Below, piece by piece: positions 44,394-55,038 of a stretch of DNA of 64,000 nt. Source of the DNA: Camillea tinctor (Eukaryota > Ascomycota > Sordariomycetes > Xylariales > Xylariaceae). Below the pieces are notes generated by a model. The model saw nothing but the letters and a program-made list of their open reading frames with translations, did not search any database and was not told the DNA's origin. The DNA is taken from contig MU394110.1 in the NCBI GenBank assembly GCA_022578605.1, positions 210,832 through 274,831 on the forward strand, in the 5' to 3' direction. The position numbers and the translations under genes are program-made. Position 1 is the stretch's first letter, and each line of letters begins with the position of its first letter.

Positions 44394-47142
44394 CTATAAC
44401 TTCGCCCTACCACCTTTCAACCCCTCCAGATCACTCTCCGTGAATGGGATGTATGCATCGCCCTTCCCTAAGTCACTAATCCAGAAAACAGGATCGGTGC
44501 CCGTCTGCGCTGGATCTATACCGGCACGTTTCAGGGGCACCTTGTCTTGCTTGTTGTTATGCGTCGCCGAGCGCTCCTTGATCTGACGGATGAAAATGGG
44601 AACCGCGTACTTAGGGAGATGTGTGCGGGCGTGTCTATCGTGATGAAAAGGTTAGCATGCCAAGAGGAAAGCAATGGTGCTTAGAATGAAGGGCAAGGGG
44701 ATAGGAAAAGAGGGAAAGTGGTAAAAGAAAAGAATAACTCAAACGTACTTCAACAAACCATTATAGTCGAATTTCCCCTCCGCCGCAGCCTGGTCTATGT
44801 ATATAGCCGCCATCCCCGCCTTGCCGTCGTGCCCAGGCAGCGAGACGCCATACACCGTCGCCTCGCCGACACCGGGGTAGCGGCCCAAAACCTCGGAGAC
44901 CTCAGCTGTGGACACATTCTCGCCCTTCCAGCGGAAGGTGTCGCCAAGGCGGTCGAGGAAGAACCAGCGACCATCATCGTCGCGGCGCAGCGCATCGCCC
45001 GTGCGGTAGTACAAGTCGCCCTTCTGGAATACGTCGCGCACGTACTTGCCCTCGGTCGCCTCGGGGTTCTTGTAGTAGCCCGGGAAAGCGGGGGTGACGG
45101 TCGGGGGCTGGCGCACGAGGATCTCGCCGCCGACGCGGTGGGGCACCTTGCGCGCGAAGCCGGTGCGCGGGTCCCGCGCGATATCCCCCGTGTCGGGGTC
45201 CACGGCGACAGGGACGAGAGCGCCCCAGTGGCGGTACCGCTCCAGCAGGCCGTGGTGACCCACCGAGTGGGCGCGGAAGTCGCCGCGCGCCGAGTTGTCG
45301 AGGGGCAGGATGCCTTCAGTCGAGTTGAAGAACTCGTGGATGATCTCGATGCCGAAGCGCTCGCGGAAGGGGATCCAGACGTCGGGTCGCAGGCCGTTGC
45401 CGTAGATGCCGCGGACATTGTGCCGCTTGTCTAGGGGCGAGGGCGGGGCCGCGAGGAGGTAACGCAGCGTCTCGCCCACGTAGACGAACCACGTCGCGCG
45501 GCTCGCGCGCACGTCGTCCCAGAAGGCGGACACGCTGAACTTGGGTGCGATGCAGAGCGTGTTGCCGGTCAGGAGCTGGGTCATGCCGCTGATGCCGCCC
45601 GTGCCGTGGTACAGCGGCATGCAGTCGTAGTATCGCTGGTCCTCGTCGGTGTTGCCGCCCTTGACGTAGGAGAAGCCGCAGGCGCGGCTACACCCGTGCA
45701 TGAACCCCGCTACGGCGGGGATGATGCACGCCTTGGGCATGCCAGTGGTGCCGCTCGTGTAGAAGAGCCCGAAGGGCGAGTCGGGCTGCACGCCCTCGCG
45801 CAGGTGGTCGGGCGGGCGGTCCTCGCTCGCCCCATCGACGGCGGCCCGGACGGACTCGTCGCCCAGCTGCGCCACGGATATGCCCCGCGCGGCGAGATCG
45901 TCGGCGACGGCGTCGAGGCGCTCGAGGAGCGCGGGAGGGCCGTCGGCGAGGATGAGGCTCGACCCGGCGATGCCCAGGCAGTGCAGCAGCGCCTGGCGCG
46001 TGAGGTTGTGGTTGATGAGGGCGGGGGCGGCGCCGATGGCCCAGAGGCCCATCCAGGCGAGCACGAACTCGGGGCTGTTGGCCATGAACAGTGCGACGAG
46101 GTCGCCCGGCCGCACGCCCTGCGAGAGGAAGAAGTGCGCGTACTGGTTGGCGCGGCTATAGGCCTGCGCGCGGGCGTAGCTGCGGGTCCGCGTCCAGATG
46201 CATTCCCGCGCCGGGGCGGCGAGGGCGTTGGATTCGAAGAAGTAGTACGGGGACAGGCGCTTTTGCTTTACTGTCTTTTTGTGAGTAGGCGAACAGGGAG
46301 AGGGAGGGAGAAAAAGAAGAAGGAAAAAACTCACGGGCTTCTTGCATGAGCTTATAGCCCTTTTTCTTGGCGCGAATGAGCTGCCAGTCCTGCCGCAGGT
46401 GGTATTTGCCGTCGAGGTAGGTGAGGCCTGCTGCGGCGGCGGCGGCAGCGGCGGCGAGGGAGGGTATTGATGCTGAGGCTGTTGCGCCATGGGCTTGGGG
46501 TTAGCTATAGGTGTACTTAGGTATAGGGTGTGTGTTATAGATAGACATGGGTAAGGGGAATTCTTTTTTTTGGATTTGGATTTGGAATACTTGTGATAAG
46601 ACAGGTAATAATGGGATATAAAAGGCTTTTTTTGTCTCCCCTTCTTGTTTGGGGGGTTAGGGAAGTGATATCATTTGGGATTTCAGATTTCATCGTTTCA
46701 CACCCTCTCTCTTTCTTCTTTTATATGAATTGGGTATATGTATGTCTGTGTGTTCTTTCTTCTTTTTGGAGGGGATGTCGCAGACGCAACGCACGGTGTT
46801 TTCGTGCAGGGGACGAGATGTGATGAGATGCGATGCAATGCGCATGTCGTGATGCCCCAAGCTCTCTTTCGTGAACCTTTTCCGACATGATAAAAAAAGA
46901 TACAAGAGGTCAGAAAACAATAAAAAGAAAGCGAAAATAGTGGTAGGTTTGGGTTCAATGTTAATGTGTACCAACGGACGAGATGAAATGGTTAATGGGC
47001 TTTTGCATTAGCGCCCGCGGATGTTGGGTTATTGGAAGAGGAAGGGGAACGGATGGGGAAATAAGAAGAGAGAAAAGAAAACAGAGGGAAATAGGAATTT
47101 ACTAATTGGGAATTGTTCGTGTTACTTACCGAGTGCTTCCAT
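44394..47142 (-). CDS. FAT1: Very-long-chain acyl-CoA synthetase / fatty-acid transport protein (FAT1/FATP-like)
   Basis: Four exons (47130-47142, 46335-46493, 44749-46270, 44394-44634) give 644 residues, the usual FAT1 size. The first exon encodes only MEAL plus one base; joining it across a 636-nt intron to the frame reading GATASASIPSLAAAA then LTYLDGKYHLRQDWQL gives a coherent hydrophobic N-terminus. The AMP-forming core has LFYTSGTTGMPKA (P-loop), CMPLYHGTGG, the NSTEG region and the FATP/VLACS motif RTGDALRRDDDGRWFFLDRLG plus DTFRWKGENVSTAEV. The last exon ends PKYAVPIFIR and DAYIPFTESDLEGL, as in FAT1 proteins. It activates and helps import long or very long fatty acids at ER, peroxisome, lipid body or plasma membrane. 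The tiny first exon is inferred from phase and a GTAAGT donor. Confidence 0.88.
46494..47129 (-). other. Large 5'-proximal intron of the FAT1-like gene
   Basis: Donor GTAAGT at 47129 and acceptor CCAAG at 46494 on the minus strand. At 636 nt it is the longest intron in the window; the alternative acceptor CTATAG nearby gives the wrong frame for the conserved LTYLDGKYH region. Confidence 0.6.
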
Positions 47143-49534
47143 CGTGTTACGAAATTTCTATTTTATACACAGTACAAGACAACAATAACAACAACAACTC
47201 AACACCAAAAGAAAAAAATAAATAAGAAATAAAAGAAAACGTGGCGTGGAAGGGATGGGTATGGGTTTTCACTATAACCCCTGTTAAAGATTGAAATCGA
47301 GGTCGTAATCAACTCCCCACCCTTTCTTCTCCAGGTTTTGAGCTATTCCTTGCCGTAATCTTTTCCCTTCCCGTTCCCTTTTCCCGGAATTTAGTGGTAG
47401 TGTCTTATTTCTTTTTTCTTTTTTATCTTTTCTGATATATGCTACTCCTTCCTCCTCCAATCGGAATGAGACAGGGGGGAGAGAGAGGAGCTTGCGAGGT
47501 TTAGGTTTATAGGAGGATGGGATGCAAGGGGAGGTTCCAACGTTCCGTGTGGGGGAGGGGCTCGTTTTCGGATTTCGGGTTCGGCCTTTTTTAATGTCCT
47601 TGGAGTAGGTAGGTAGGCAAGTGATGTAAGTAAGCAATGGGTGATATAATCTAGTGGTGTACCTGGTGTTTAAGTTAAAAAACCATATAAATAAGAGAGC
47701 GACAGGGTAAAGATAGAGAGAGAGAGAGAGAGGAGAAAATATCTATGCCATACCAAAGGTGTAAGTAATGCGACGTGATGCGCCAGGGAAGGGTATCGAA
47801 GGACAAGTCTAAGGGGAAGACGAAATATGGTATCAATTGGAAGTTTTTGAATATAATAATAAGAAAGAGAAGGAAAAAGTCAAGGGTCTTATATCAATGC
47901 ATCTAAGAAAAAAAAAAGTAGAACTTCACGTTTAGGTAGTTCTATTCTGTGTGTGAAGTATGCAAATGCGCCCGTTGTGTGCATGTGTATATATGTGTAT
48001 TGAAGAATATCAAGTATCAATTGATCCCATCTATACATTCATTCATTCATTCATCAATTGAAAAAAAAAAGGGGGTGGGAAGAAAAGAAGTCAAAAGTGA
48101 AGTAAGTATGTATGTAGTTAACCTTAGGTTTGTTAGTCGTTTCCCTCCCCCCCTGGAGCTTGTTAACCGAAAAGTAAACAACCTTGTCCCTAAAGAACCT
48201 CGGGAAAATCAAAACGTCTATTATTTTTTCGAATAGCCTGCTTATTAGTTACGGCAGTTACATTTTTTTTAGTTTTAGTTTTTTTTTCTTTTTCATTTTT
48301 AATGTGGATTGGCGGGTTCTCCCTCCCCATGCTGGTGTGGATGGGAGTTGGCAGAAGTGGATGATGGGTGGAGAAAGACGGTTACATATGTAGGTTGGTT
48401 AGTGTAGCGCAGGTGTAGTAGAACACGCAATGGTAGTAGTAATGTTGAGGTTGCAGGGTAAGTTAATCCTAGTGATGGGGTGTGTTGTAGGCCAAGAAAT
48501 GATAGGAAATATGCATTTACCGAGTAAGAAATCATGTATAATTCGCCAATATATACCTAGTTATAGATTACACAGCTTACGGGGGACGTTATGAAAATAC
48601 GGGATGAAACGCCATATCGTAGCTCTGGAACTACACTAACTAAAACTAAAAGCTTAGTGCACCACAAAGAGAGGATCCGACACGTATGTCCATATATGTA
48701 TGGTGGTTCCCTTCAGATTATTAATATAGCTAAAGACCTCATGGCCAAGGTTTTATGTAGGTAGACTTAGCCGTCAAGTCATGGCATGGATCAAGGGGGT
48801 GAATGTGGAGCTGAGCTACATACCTAGATTACCTACATCGTTGTAGTGTAGGTACGTACAGTACATATTAGCCGCAGCCGCGGGTTTTTGCTTTCCCTCG
48901 TTTTCCCATGAGAAGGACCGGCAATTATAAGTTAGATTGATAAGGTGGCTGACCAGCTAGCTCTCCTTTCTCACCTATTTATCATTAATCGCTTCTTTAG
49001 TCTGGTGGTTTGGATCAAATCAACCTATCGATGAACTTGAGATGCTCTAGTTATTACGTGGATACCCTCTATACAAACATGCGACGATGATCTTTTAGTT
49101 GCTTATGTAACCGATACTATATAAAAAAGGGGCAGCTGTTTCATCAGGGCCATCCGTCCGTTCAACTGTTTACTCTCGGCTCTGGCGTGCGGAGGTGTGA
49201 AGTGCGGCTAAGGATCAGATCATTCCTCGGGATCCAGAAGACTAGTTCATGTACGACTTGGCTTATTTATAACCCTATAGTTGCACCTTTATCGATGGGG
49301 GCCCAATGATGGTACTCTCTAAGAATATACTGCGATGAGTTTTGTTCTATGTGCATATCTATATATATATTTATCTCCTTCCCCCGTTCCGCTCTACACT
49401 ACTCCCTACAAAGCTCTACTCTCCATCCTCATCTGCGATATGAGCCCCTTCGGGGGGGACAAAGGGGGTTTCCTGCGCCTTAACAGCATGTGTAACATAT
49501 CTACAATAAATGTCGGGATTTTGGTTTTATCAGC
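47143..49534. other. Intergenic region upstream of the FAT1-like gene
   Basis: About 2.4 kb. It contains A/T and GA-rich runs (for example (GA)n near 47717-47733), an ATTC repeat near 48036-48051 and T-runs near 48267-48300. A 117-codon minus-strand open frame at 47284-47637 is low-complexity and unsupported. No gene was recognised. Confidence 0.5.
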
Positions 49535-50522
49535 TCATGAACGTTTTGTACAGCAGAAAGACAAGGACTGGGTAGCGATAAAGAAAGGGGTTACTGACTT
49601 GGTGTGGCTTCCTCTAGCTGCGAGCTCGCCTTGACTATTTTTGAAGGTAACTGATGTATAGGCTAGAGTTTTGCCGACTAAACACAAACAAAGCGATGCC
49701 CTATTAGCAATGCCAATTTGAAGTCATTATGACCGGGGCATAGGTACTAAAGTAGGGAGGATTGGTCTGAGAATAGAGCTCTTACTTTTATCGCATATAG
49801 CTGTTGCCGAGATCTTATTGCCTATCTTGCCACCGCTGCTTAGATACGTGACTGAGAGTGGTCAGTACGGCAAAGACTCTTTTTAATTTCACTTGAGGTT
49901 TGTATTTACCGCTAAGGTCGGTAGAAACACCAGTGGCGTAGAGCCCTGTAGAGGCAACAGCAAGCGAGCCGCCGAGATCTACCATGCTGGCGATCGTGCC
50001 TCCATGGAGGATTTTTAATCGGTTCTTAGGGGACAAAGAACATGTAAGCTTTCGATACGATATTCGCCTTTCAATCTTTTTTTCCAATTCGTTTTTTCTT
50101 TTACTCACGGTATGATCTTTTGTGATGTCCAATTCAAAGTCAACTTTGCCATGGACAGCGTTGGTAATCCTTAACTGAGAATTAAGAAGAAAGAGCAAAA
50201 GTAGATTAGAATAAGATCATCTGTATATAATCCATTAATTAGGCAGTTAAGCAGATAGGTTACTTACATGGGGGCCGAAGAGTCTGTGGCAAGAGTCAAG
50301 ACAATTAGATCAGCCACGTTCCAACTTCCAAGTAGTTTTTATTTCTTCGTACAGACCTTGGTTCTAGACCAGATTCAGCCATAAATGACTTTAACACCTT
50401 TGATTAAACATTACTTATGAGCATGGGCTTTTCCTGAGTCTATGTATATGGTGTAGGTAGGCTAGATATTGTACAACACCTACCGATTTAACAAATCGCG
50501 CTGGGGGTAACTTGGCGGACAT
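49535..50522 (-). CDS. Hotdog-fold acyl-CoA thioesterase (PaaI/ACOT13-like), seven exons
   Basis: Seven exons (50484-50522, 50357-50397, 50268-50283, 50109-50174, 49910-50024, 49786-49851, 49535-49677) give about 161 residues; all junctions keep phase. The third exon is only 16 nt. The assembled chain reads MSAKLPPARFVKSVLKSF, then SGLEPRLFGPHLRITNA, VDFELDITKDHTNRLKILHG, GTIASMVDLGGSLAVAS, TGVSTDLSVTYLSSGGKIG and GKTLAYTSVTFKNSQGELAA, the classic hotdog thioesterase layout with HGG followed by the catalytic-type Asp of MVDLGG. Such enzymes hydrolyse acyl-CoA to free acid and CoA, often in mitochondria or cytosol. The last exon after RGSHTK is uncertain: a GTCAGT there could be a donor to a different short terminus. 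Confidence 0.87.
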
Positions 50523-51410
50523 GGTGATGGTGATGGTGACAAGCTTTGGACCAATGGATAATATATAGATAGGTACAAGGATATTTGGTTGTTGATCAAT
50601 CTAGTTGTATAAGCTATGCGAACATGAAGCTTAATTCTAGGTTATATACCTAGGTGCATACCGACATAGTATGGTAAGTAGGTAGATAGATAGATATTCT
50701 GTAAGTAGTAGCAGCCAGTGGATAGATCTATGTATGTACCGAACTGTAACCGATAAGACGGGTTAACCGAATGTCCATTAGTAGCTCAAGCAGCCAAGGC
50801 TAGATAAGATAAGACGGGAACAAGATAATGTATGTAATACACTAGGTCAGCACCAGGTATGTACCTAGGTTATTGCTGCCGGTGTAGTATGGATACATGT
50901 ATGATGTTTCTTGCCTGCAGGTGTAGTCTTCACTTTTCTCTGCTTCTGCAGTTGGTGAATAAAGCGGGGAACCAACCCCGAATGTGGTACATACGCCATA
51001 CGCTACCTAGTAATGTAGTGTAACCTAACTTAGTAAGAGTTCATGCCTATCTTTGGTCAAAGCTCTTTTCTTTTCTTTTTTTTTTCTTATCATCCTTTCT
51101 TTTTTATCAACTTTATTTTATTTTATTTTTATTTTCATTTTTAGCCGCCCAGACAAATCCAGTCCTATTGGAACCTTTTCCATCTTATTCGCAACAAACC
51201 TCATTCCCTACATAGGTAAATACAATCAAAAAATATATATATTTACATCTATGTTTACATTTCACCAATCAGTCCAAAGAGTTTGCGCATATTGTTTTTA
51301 GTATGCTCTTCATCTTGTACCAGTTCTCGTCATCTCAGCCTTGATCCCAGCCTCAAGTTCAAGTTCAAGTTCAAGCTCAAGCTCAAAGCTCAAAGCTCAA
51401 GCTTCCCCCC
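50523..51410. other. Divergent promoter region
   Basis: About 890 bp between two divergent starts. It has T-rich sequence at 51067-51140 and the CAAGTT/CAAGCT leader repeat just before the next ATG. A GTGATGGTGATGGTGAC repeat at 50523-50539 lies in the thioesterase leader. Confidence 0.55.
51353..51403 (+). repeat. CAAGTT/CAAGCT hexamer repeat in 5' leader
   Basis: About eight short units of CAAGTT, CAAGCT or CAAAGCT run up to the start codon of the nucleolar-type gene. They are probably transcribed as 5' UTR; function unknown. Confidence 0.75.
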
Positions 51411-53234
51411 ATGACCACCGCTGCCATAGCCGCCGCCTCCGCGCCACCTCCAGATAACCCCGAGTACACGAGGCTGCACATCACACCCCTCGACCAATCT
51501 CTGCTCGACGTTGTTATCCCCTTCTCCGTATTACCACACGCGCGAAATATTTCATACCACACCGTCGAAACTTTCCCTGAGAAGCGCTACGGTTTCGTCG
51601 ATCTGCCCATCGCCCATGCAGACAAGCTCAAGAAGAAACTAAACGGAGCTATACTGAAGGGAGTCAAGATGCGTGTCGAAAAAGCACGTCCCGAAACTAT
51701 ACCCGAGCCCAGGACGGCTGCCGCGGAGGATGACGCCAAGATAAAGAAGGAAAAAAAGAAATCAAAGAAGAGAAAGAGGGAGGAAGGGGTGGTTCCAGGA
51801 GTTGAGCTGGAGGACCGGAAGATCAAGCGGGGATGGACTACCTCGGAACAGGAATTAATCGAAAAGAAGCGCAAGAAGTCTAAGGAGGCCAAGAAGGAAA
51901 AGAAGTCCAAGGAAGAAGAAAAGAGGGGCAAGAAGGACAAGAAGGACAAAAAGAAACAGAGGGACATCAAATCCAAGTACACCGATGCACCCGAATGTCT
52001 ATTCAAAACAAGGCTACCAGATACCACTACTACTACTACCACTCCTAACACCTCAAAAGATGCCAACGATGATGACGACTCCGGGCACAAGAGGAAGAAG
52101 CGCAAGAGCGGTCGAGAAGTCGTAATACATGAATTTGAGAAGACCGTCAAGTACCCCTCATTCTTGAAGTCCAAAGACGACAAGGCGAACCCCGAAGCGG
52201 TTACCTTCGAAGATGGTGTCGGCTGGGTCGATACCCAGGGGAACATTGTCGAACCCCTAGTTTCCAATAGACGAGCAACTCGATCATCAAAGGCAGCTCC
52301 CTCCAAGTCAGAACGGCCTGAAACTATACCACCACCAAATCACGAGGATGACGACAATGACGACAATGACGACGACGACGACGGAGTCGAAGATGACGAT
52401 GACGAGACAAGCAGTAGCGGGACTTCATCCGACGAGGACGATGCTGCCGAGGAAGATTCCGATGAGGAGGTCGAAAGTTCGCACGGGGAGCTGCATAAGA
52501 CAGGGATGACAAGTCCGGTACGGAGTCTTAAGGTTGATACCCAAGCCATGAGCAGTCCCACTTCAGCAGCCAAGCCAGAGTCCGCGAGACCCAAGTCTTC
52601 CGGCTCCATCAACAGTCTAACAATCAAGATACCCCCCGTGACACCGGCTGCTGCCAAGGTCCATCCCCTCGAGGCACTGTACAAGCGTCCGAAGGGGGAT
52701 ACGGATGCTTCTAACGGCGCCGGCCCACAGTCAAAGCCCTTCAGTTTCTTCAACGATGATGATATCGAAGAGGATGACGATGAAGCAGCCCCCGCAACCC
52801 AACCCCCTATGACTCCCTACACCAAGCAGGACTTTGAGTTCAGGAATATCCGGAGTGCTGCCCCGACACCTGACACAGCCCACCCGAGCCGCTCATTTAA
52901 CTTCTGGTCTCGGCAAGAGACTGTTGACGAGGAGAGTGAGAATGATGAAGATGAAGAGGAAGAGGGTAACAATAATCATGATGATGCAGAAGAACATGAC
53001 GATGACGAGGAGGAGGAAGAGGATGATGATGAGGACGACGTAGCTATGGGAAACGCCCCCGCACCTAACGAGACGCCTACTCGGAGCAATAAACACGCGC
53101 CTGTCAGTGACTTCCAGAAACATTTCTGGGAGAATCGGGGTGAGCTCAACCGGAAGTGGAGGAAGCGGAGAAGGGAGGCTTCCAAGGAGAAGCGGTATCG
53201 CGAGAATCGTGCGCGCGCCGCGCGTGCCATCTAA
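51411..53234 (+). CDS. Nucleolar-type protein with N-terminal RRM-like domain and acidic/basic tracts
   Basis: A single-exon gene of 607 residues. The N-terminus (about 18-95) reads like a compact RRM fold: TRLHITPLDQSLLDVVIPFS, RNISYHTVETFPEKRYGFVD, then KKKLNGAILKGVKMRVEKAR. It is followed by a Lys/Glu-rich region (KKKSKKRKREEG and repeated KKSKEEEK-type units), a conserved-looking VIHEFEKTVKYPSFLK segment, long Asp/Glu-rich acidic tracts, a NSLTIKIPP to ALYKRP linker and a basic C-terminus (HFWENRGELNRKWRKRRREA). Alternating acidic and basic low-complexity blocks are usual in ribosome-biogenesis and nucleolar proteins; fungal relatives have been labelled SRP40-like or NOP8-like. Exact orthology is not established here. 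The start is in CCCCCCATGACC context right after a hexamer repeat. Confidence 0.82.
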   Translation: MTTAAIAAASAPPPDNPEYTRLHITPLDQSLLDVVIPFSVLPHARNISYHTVETFPEKRYGFVDLPIAHADKLKKKLNGAILKGVKMRVEKARPETIPEPRTAAAEDDAKIKKEKKKSKKRKREEGVVPGVELEDRKIKRGWTTSEQELIEKKRKKSKEAKKEKKSKEEEKRGKKDKKDKKKQRDIKSKYTDAPECLFKTRLPDTTTTTTTPNTSKDANDDDDSGHKRKKRKSGREVVIHEFEKTVKYPSFLKSKDDKANPEAVTFEDGVGWVDTQGNIVEPLVSNRRATRSSKAAPSKSERPETIPPPNHEDDDNDDNDDDDDGVEDDDDETSSSGTSSDEDDAAEEDSDEEVESSHGELHKTGMTSPVRSLKVDTQAMSSPTSAAKPESARPKSSGSINSLTIKIPPVTPAAAKVHPLEALYKRPKGDTDASNGAGPQSKPFSFFNDDDIEEDDDEAAPATQPPMTPYTKQDFEFRNIRSAAPTPDTAHPSRSFNFWSRQETVDEESENDEDEEEEGNNNHDDAEEHDDDEEEEEDDDEDDVAMGNAPAPNETPTRSNKHAPVSDFQKHFWENRGELNRKWRKRRREASKEKRYRENRARAARAI

Positions 53235-55038
53235 TCCAGTTAGGTTAAATCAATTAGGGGTCAAAGGCTAGACATGTGTCCGCATATACAAGTCTGTTTT
53301 CTACGCACTCATCATGCACATTATTTGGGACGTGTATATCGTTTGCTGTGACTCGGTTCTGTGTCCGATTATTGTATTCCTTTCTCATGACGCCTCAGGT
53401 TCTGACTGATCCTTCCAGCTGCGAGATGTATCAAGAAGAAGAAAAAAAAGAAATATGGCATAGCCGTAAAGACGGTCTATCCGGGTATATATTCCAACAC
53501 AAGTTGCACCACCAAATCAACCCATCCAGCTGACCAACTAGTCAACCCCCATCTCTCATCTTTCTAATCTCCTGGCTCAGGTTCCTATATGCTTGCGTAT
53601 GAGTGCCTCCTATACTGCGAAGTCGAGAATACCAAAGAGAACTAGTTCAGGGAAAAAGAAATTCGTGGCTATGCTCCCCCCAGTCAATCGTAGTGCAACC
53701 AATATTTCGTACAAAACCAACAAAGTGTCCACGGCAAGATTCTTCTCCTGCTTTATTCCTCTGTGCCAGATGATGGTTGTGGAGTACATATTCAAACATG
53801 TGTGACTTGCCAGAAATCTACTGACTTGTCGAAGGTTTTTTTTTTTTTGGTGTTTTCTTTTTCTTTTCTCCATTTCATCATGCGTCAATATCAAGTTCGT
53901 TTCTTCAATCCATACGATGGACTCATTTATGCTCTTCGCGTCGTACAACATTATTCGTATCGTCATTCGGGGAAGATTTCGTTCGTAGGTTCATGTTTTT
54001 TCGTATGCTTCGTCTCGGTGTACAATCATTCAAGTGTGATTTCGTGTGATGCTTCATCAAAACGTCTTTCGTTGCGCATGCCAGCAGAACACTATAGTAC
54101 CTTTCAATACCAATAGAAAGGGATTGTACCATGTTCGTATTGTGCAGACTTTCAAGAAAAGACGGGAAAAGAAAGCGTATGTGTGCTGTCAAAAACTTAG
54201 GAAAACTTGTTCTTCGCCCCCCTCCTCAAAGTTGCGAAGAATAGCCTCCTAGTCAGGACCATGCAAAATAATCAAGAGAAAAAAGAACTGTATGTGTACC
54301 TGTGTGTATATGTTCTGTGCTGGCTCAAAACTGGCAAAGCTTCATCTTCGTCACCCTCCTCAAAGATCTGAAGAATAGGCTTGCCTGCTTGTCGAGAGAC
54401 AACATGAAGAACAAAAGTGTGTAAGGTGAAAATGTGCAACCAAGTAAGGCCAATGCAGGTCATTATATCATCAGTGACTCATAATGCAAAGACTGGTATA
54501 GTATAGTGTGCAGGAAATTTGGTGGTGGTTGTTCTGTGGTCTGGTACCCCTTAATTTTTCCAACGGTGCAAAACGTTGTCGCCGATCCTGCTATTATTTT
54601 TCGTTGCAAAATGGGGGCAGGTGTATATAGGTTATGCGTCGAAACTATATGTCTTAACCAGAAAAGGTCAAAGTCATATATGACAACCAAACACATTGAA
54701 AATGATTATCAAAAGTTCATTTCAACCCCATTTGTGTGGATGATGCATGTGAATGCTTGGAATGAAAACAAAAGGGGGAACCAAAGAGAGTCAGGGGCAA
54801 AAATGAAAATAGGGGTAAAAAGGGCAGTAGACTAAACCAACTAACTAGCCTGCAAGCATGCATATATAACCTTTTATCGTGAAAAGGACAGACGAAGAGG
54901 GCTATTTCTCTGGTCAAGAGAATATCAAGTGCTGCAACAGACAAGAAGAAGCTTTGGGACTGTTCGGTTCAGTTAATCTCCTGTCGTATATACGTTGGTT
55001 TTATGTTTTCGTTGCAGCATGTAAAGAAACCACGGTCT
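53235..55038. other. Convergent spacer with direct repeat
   Basis: About 1.8 kb between converging genes. It contains a diverged direct repeat (54181-54258 and 54314-54394). No coding exon was recognised. Confidence 0.5.
54181..54394 (+). repeat. Diverged direct repeat, two ~80-bp copies
   Basis: Copy 1 at 54181-54258 and copy 2 at 54314-54394 share CCTCCTCAAAG and GAAGAATAG blocks in the same order and spacing, offset by about 133 bp. Both are open on the minus strand for a short FEEG-containing peptide, but no gene model could be built. Confidence 0.6.

Noticed and set aside
47284..47637. 117-codon minus-strand open frame upstream of the FAT1-like gene
   Set aside because: Low-complexity Lys/Arg/Ser composition and no recognisable motif; probably leader or promoter sequence.
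49335..49634. 99-codon plus-strand open frame
   Set aside because: It overlaps the last thioesterase exon on the opposite strand and has no family features.
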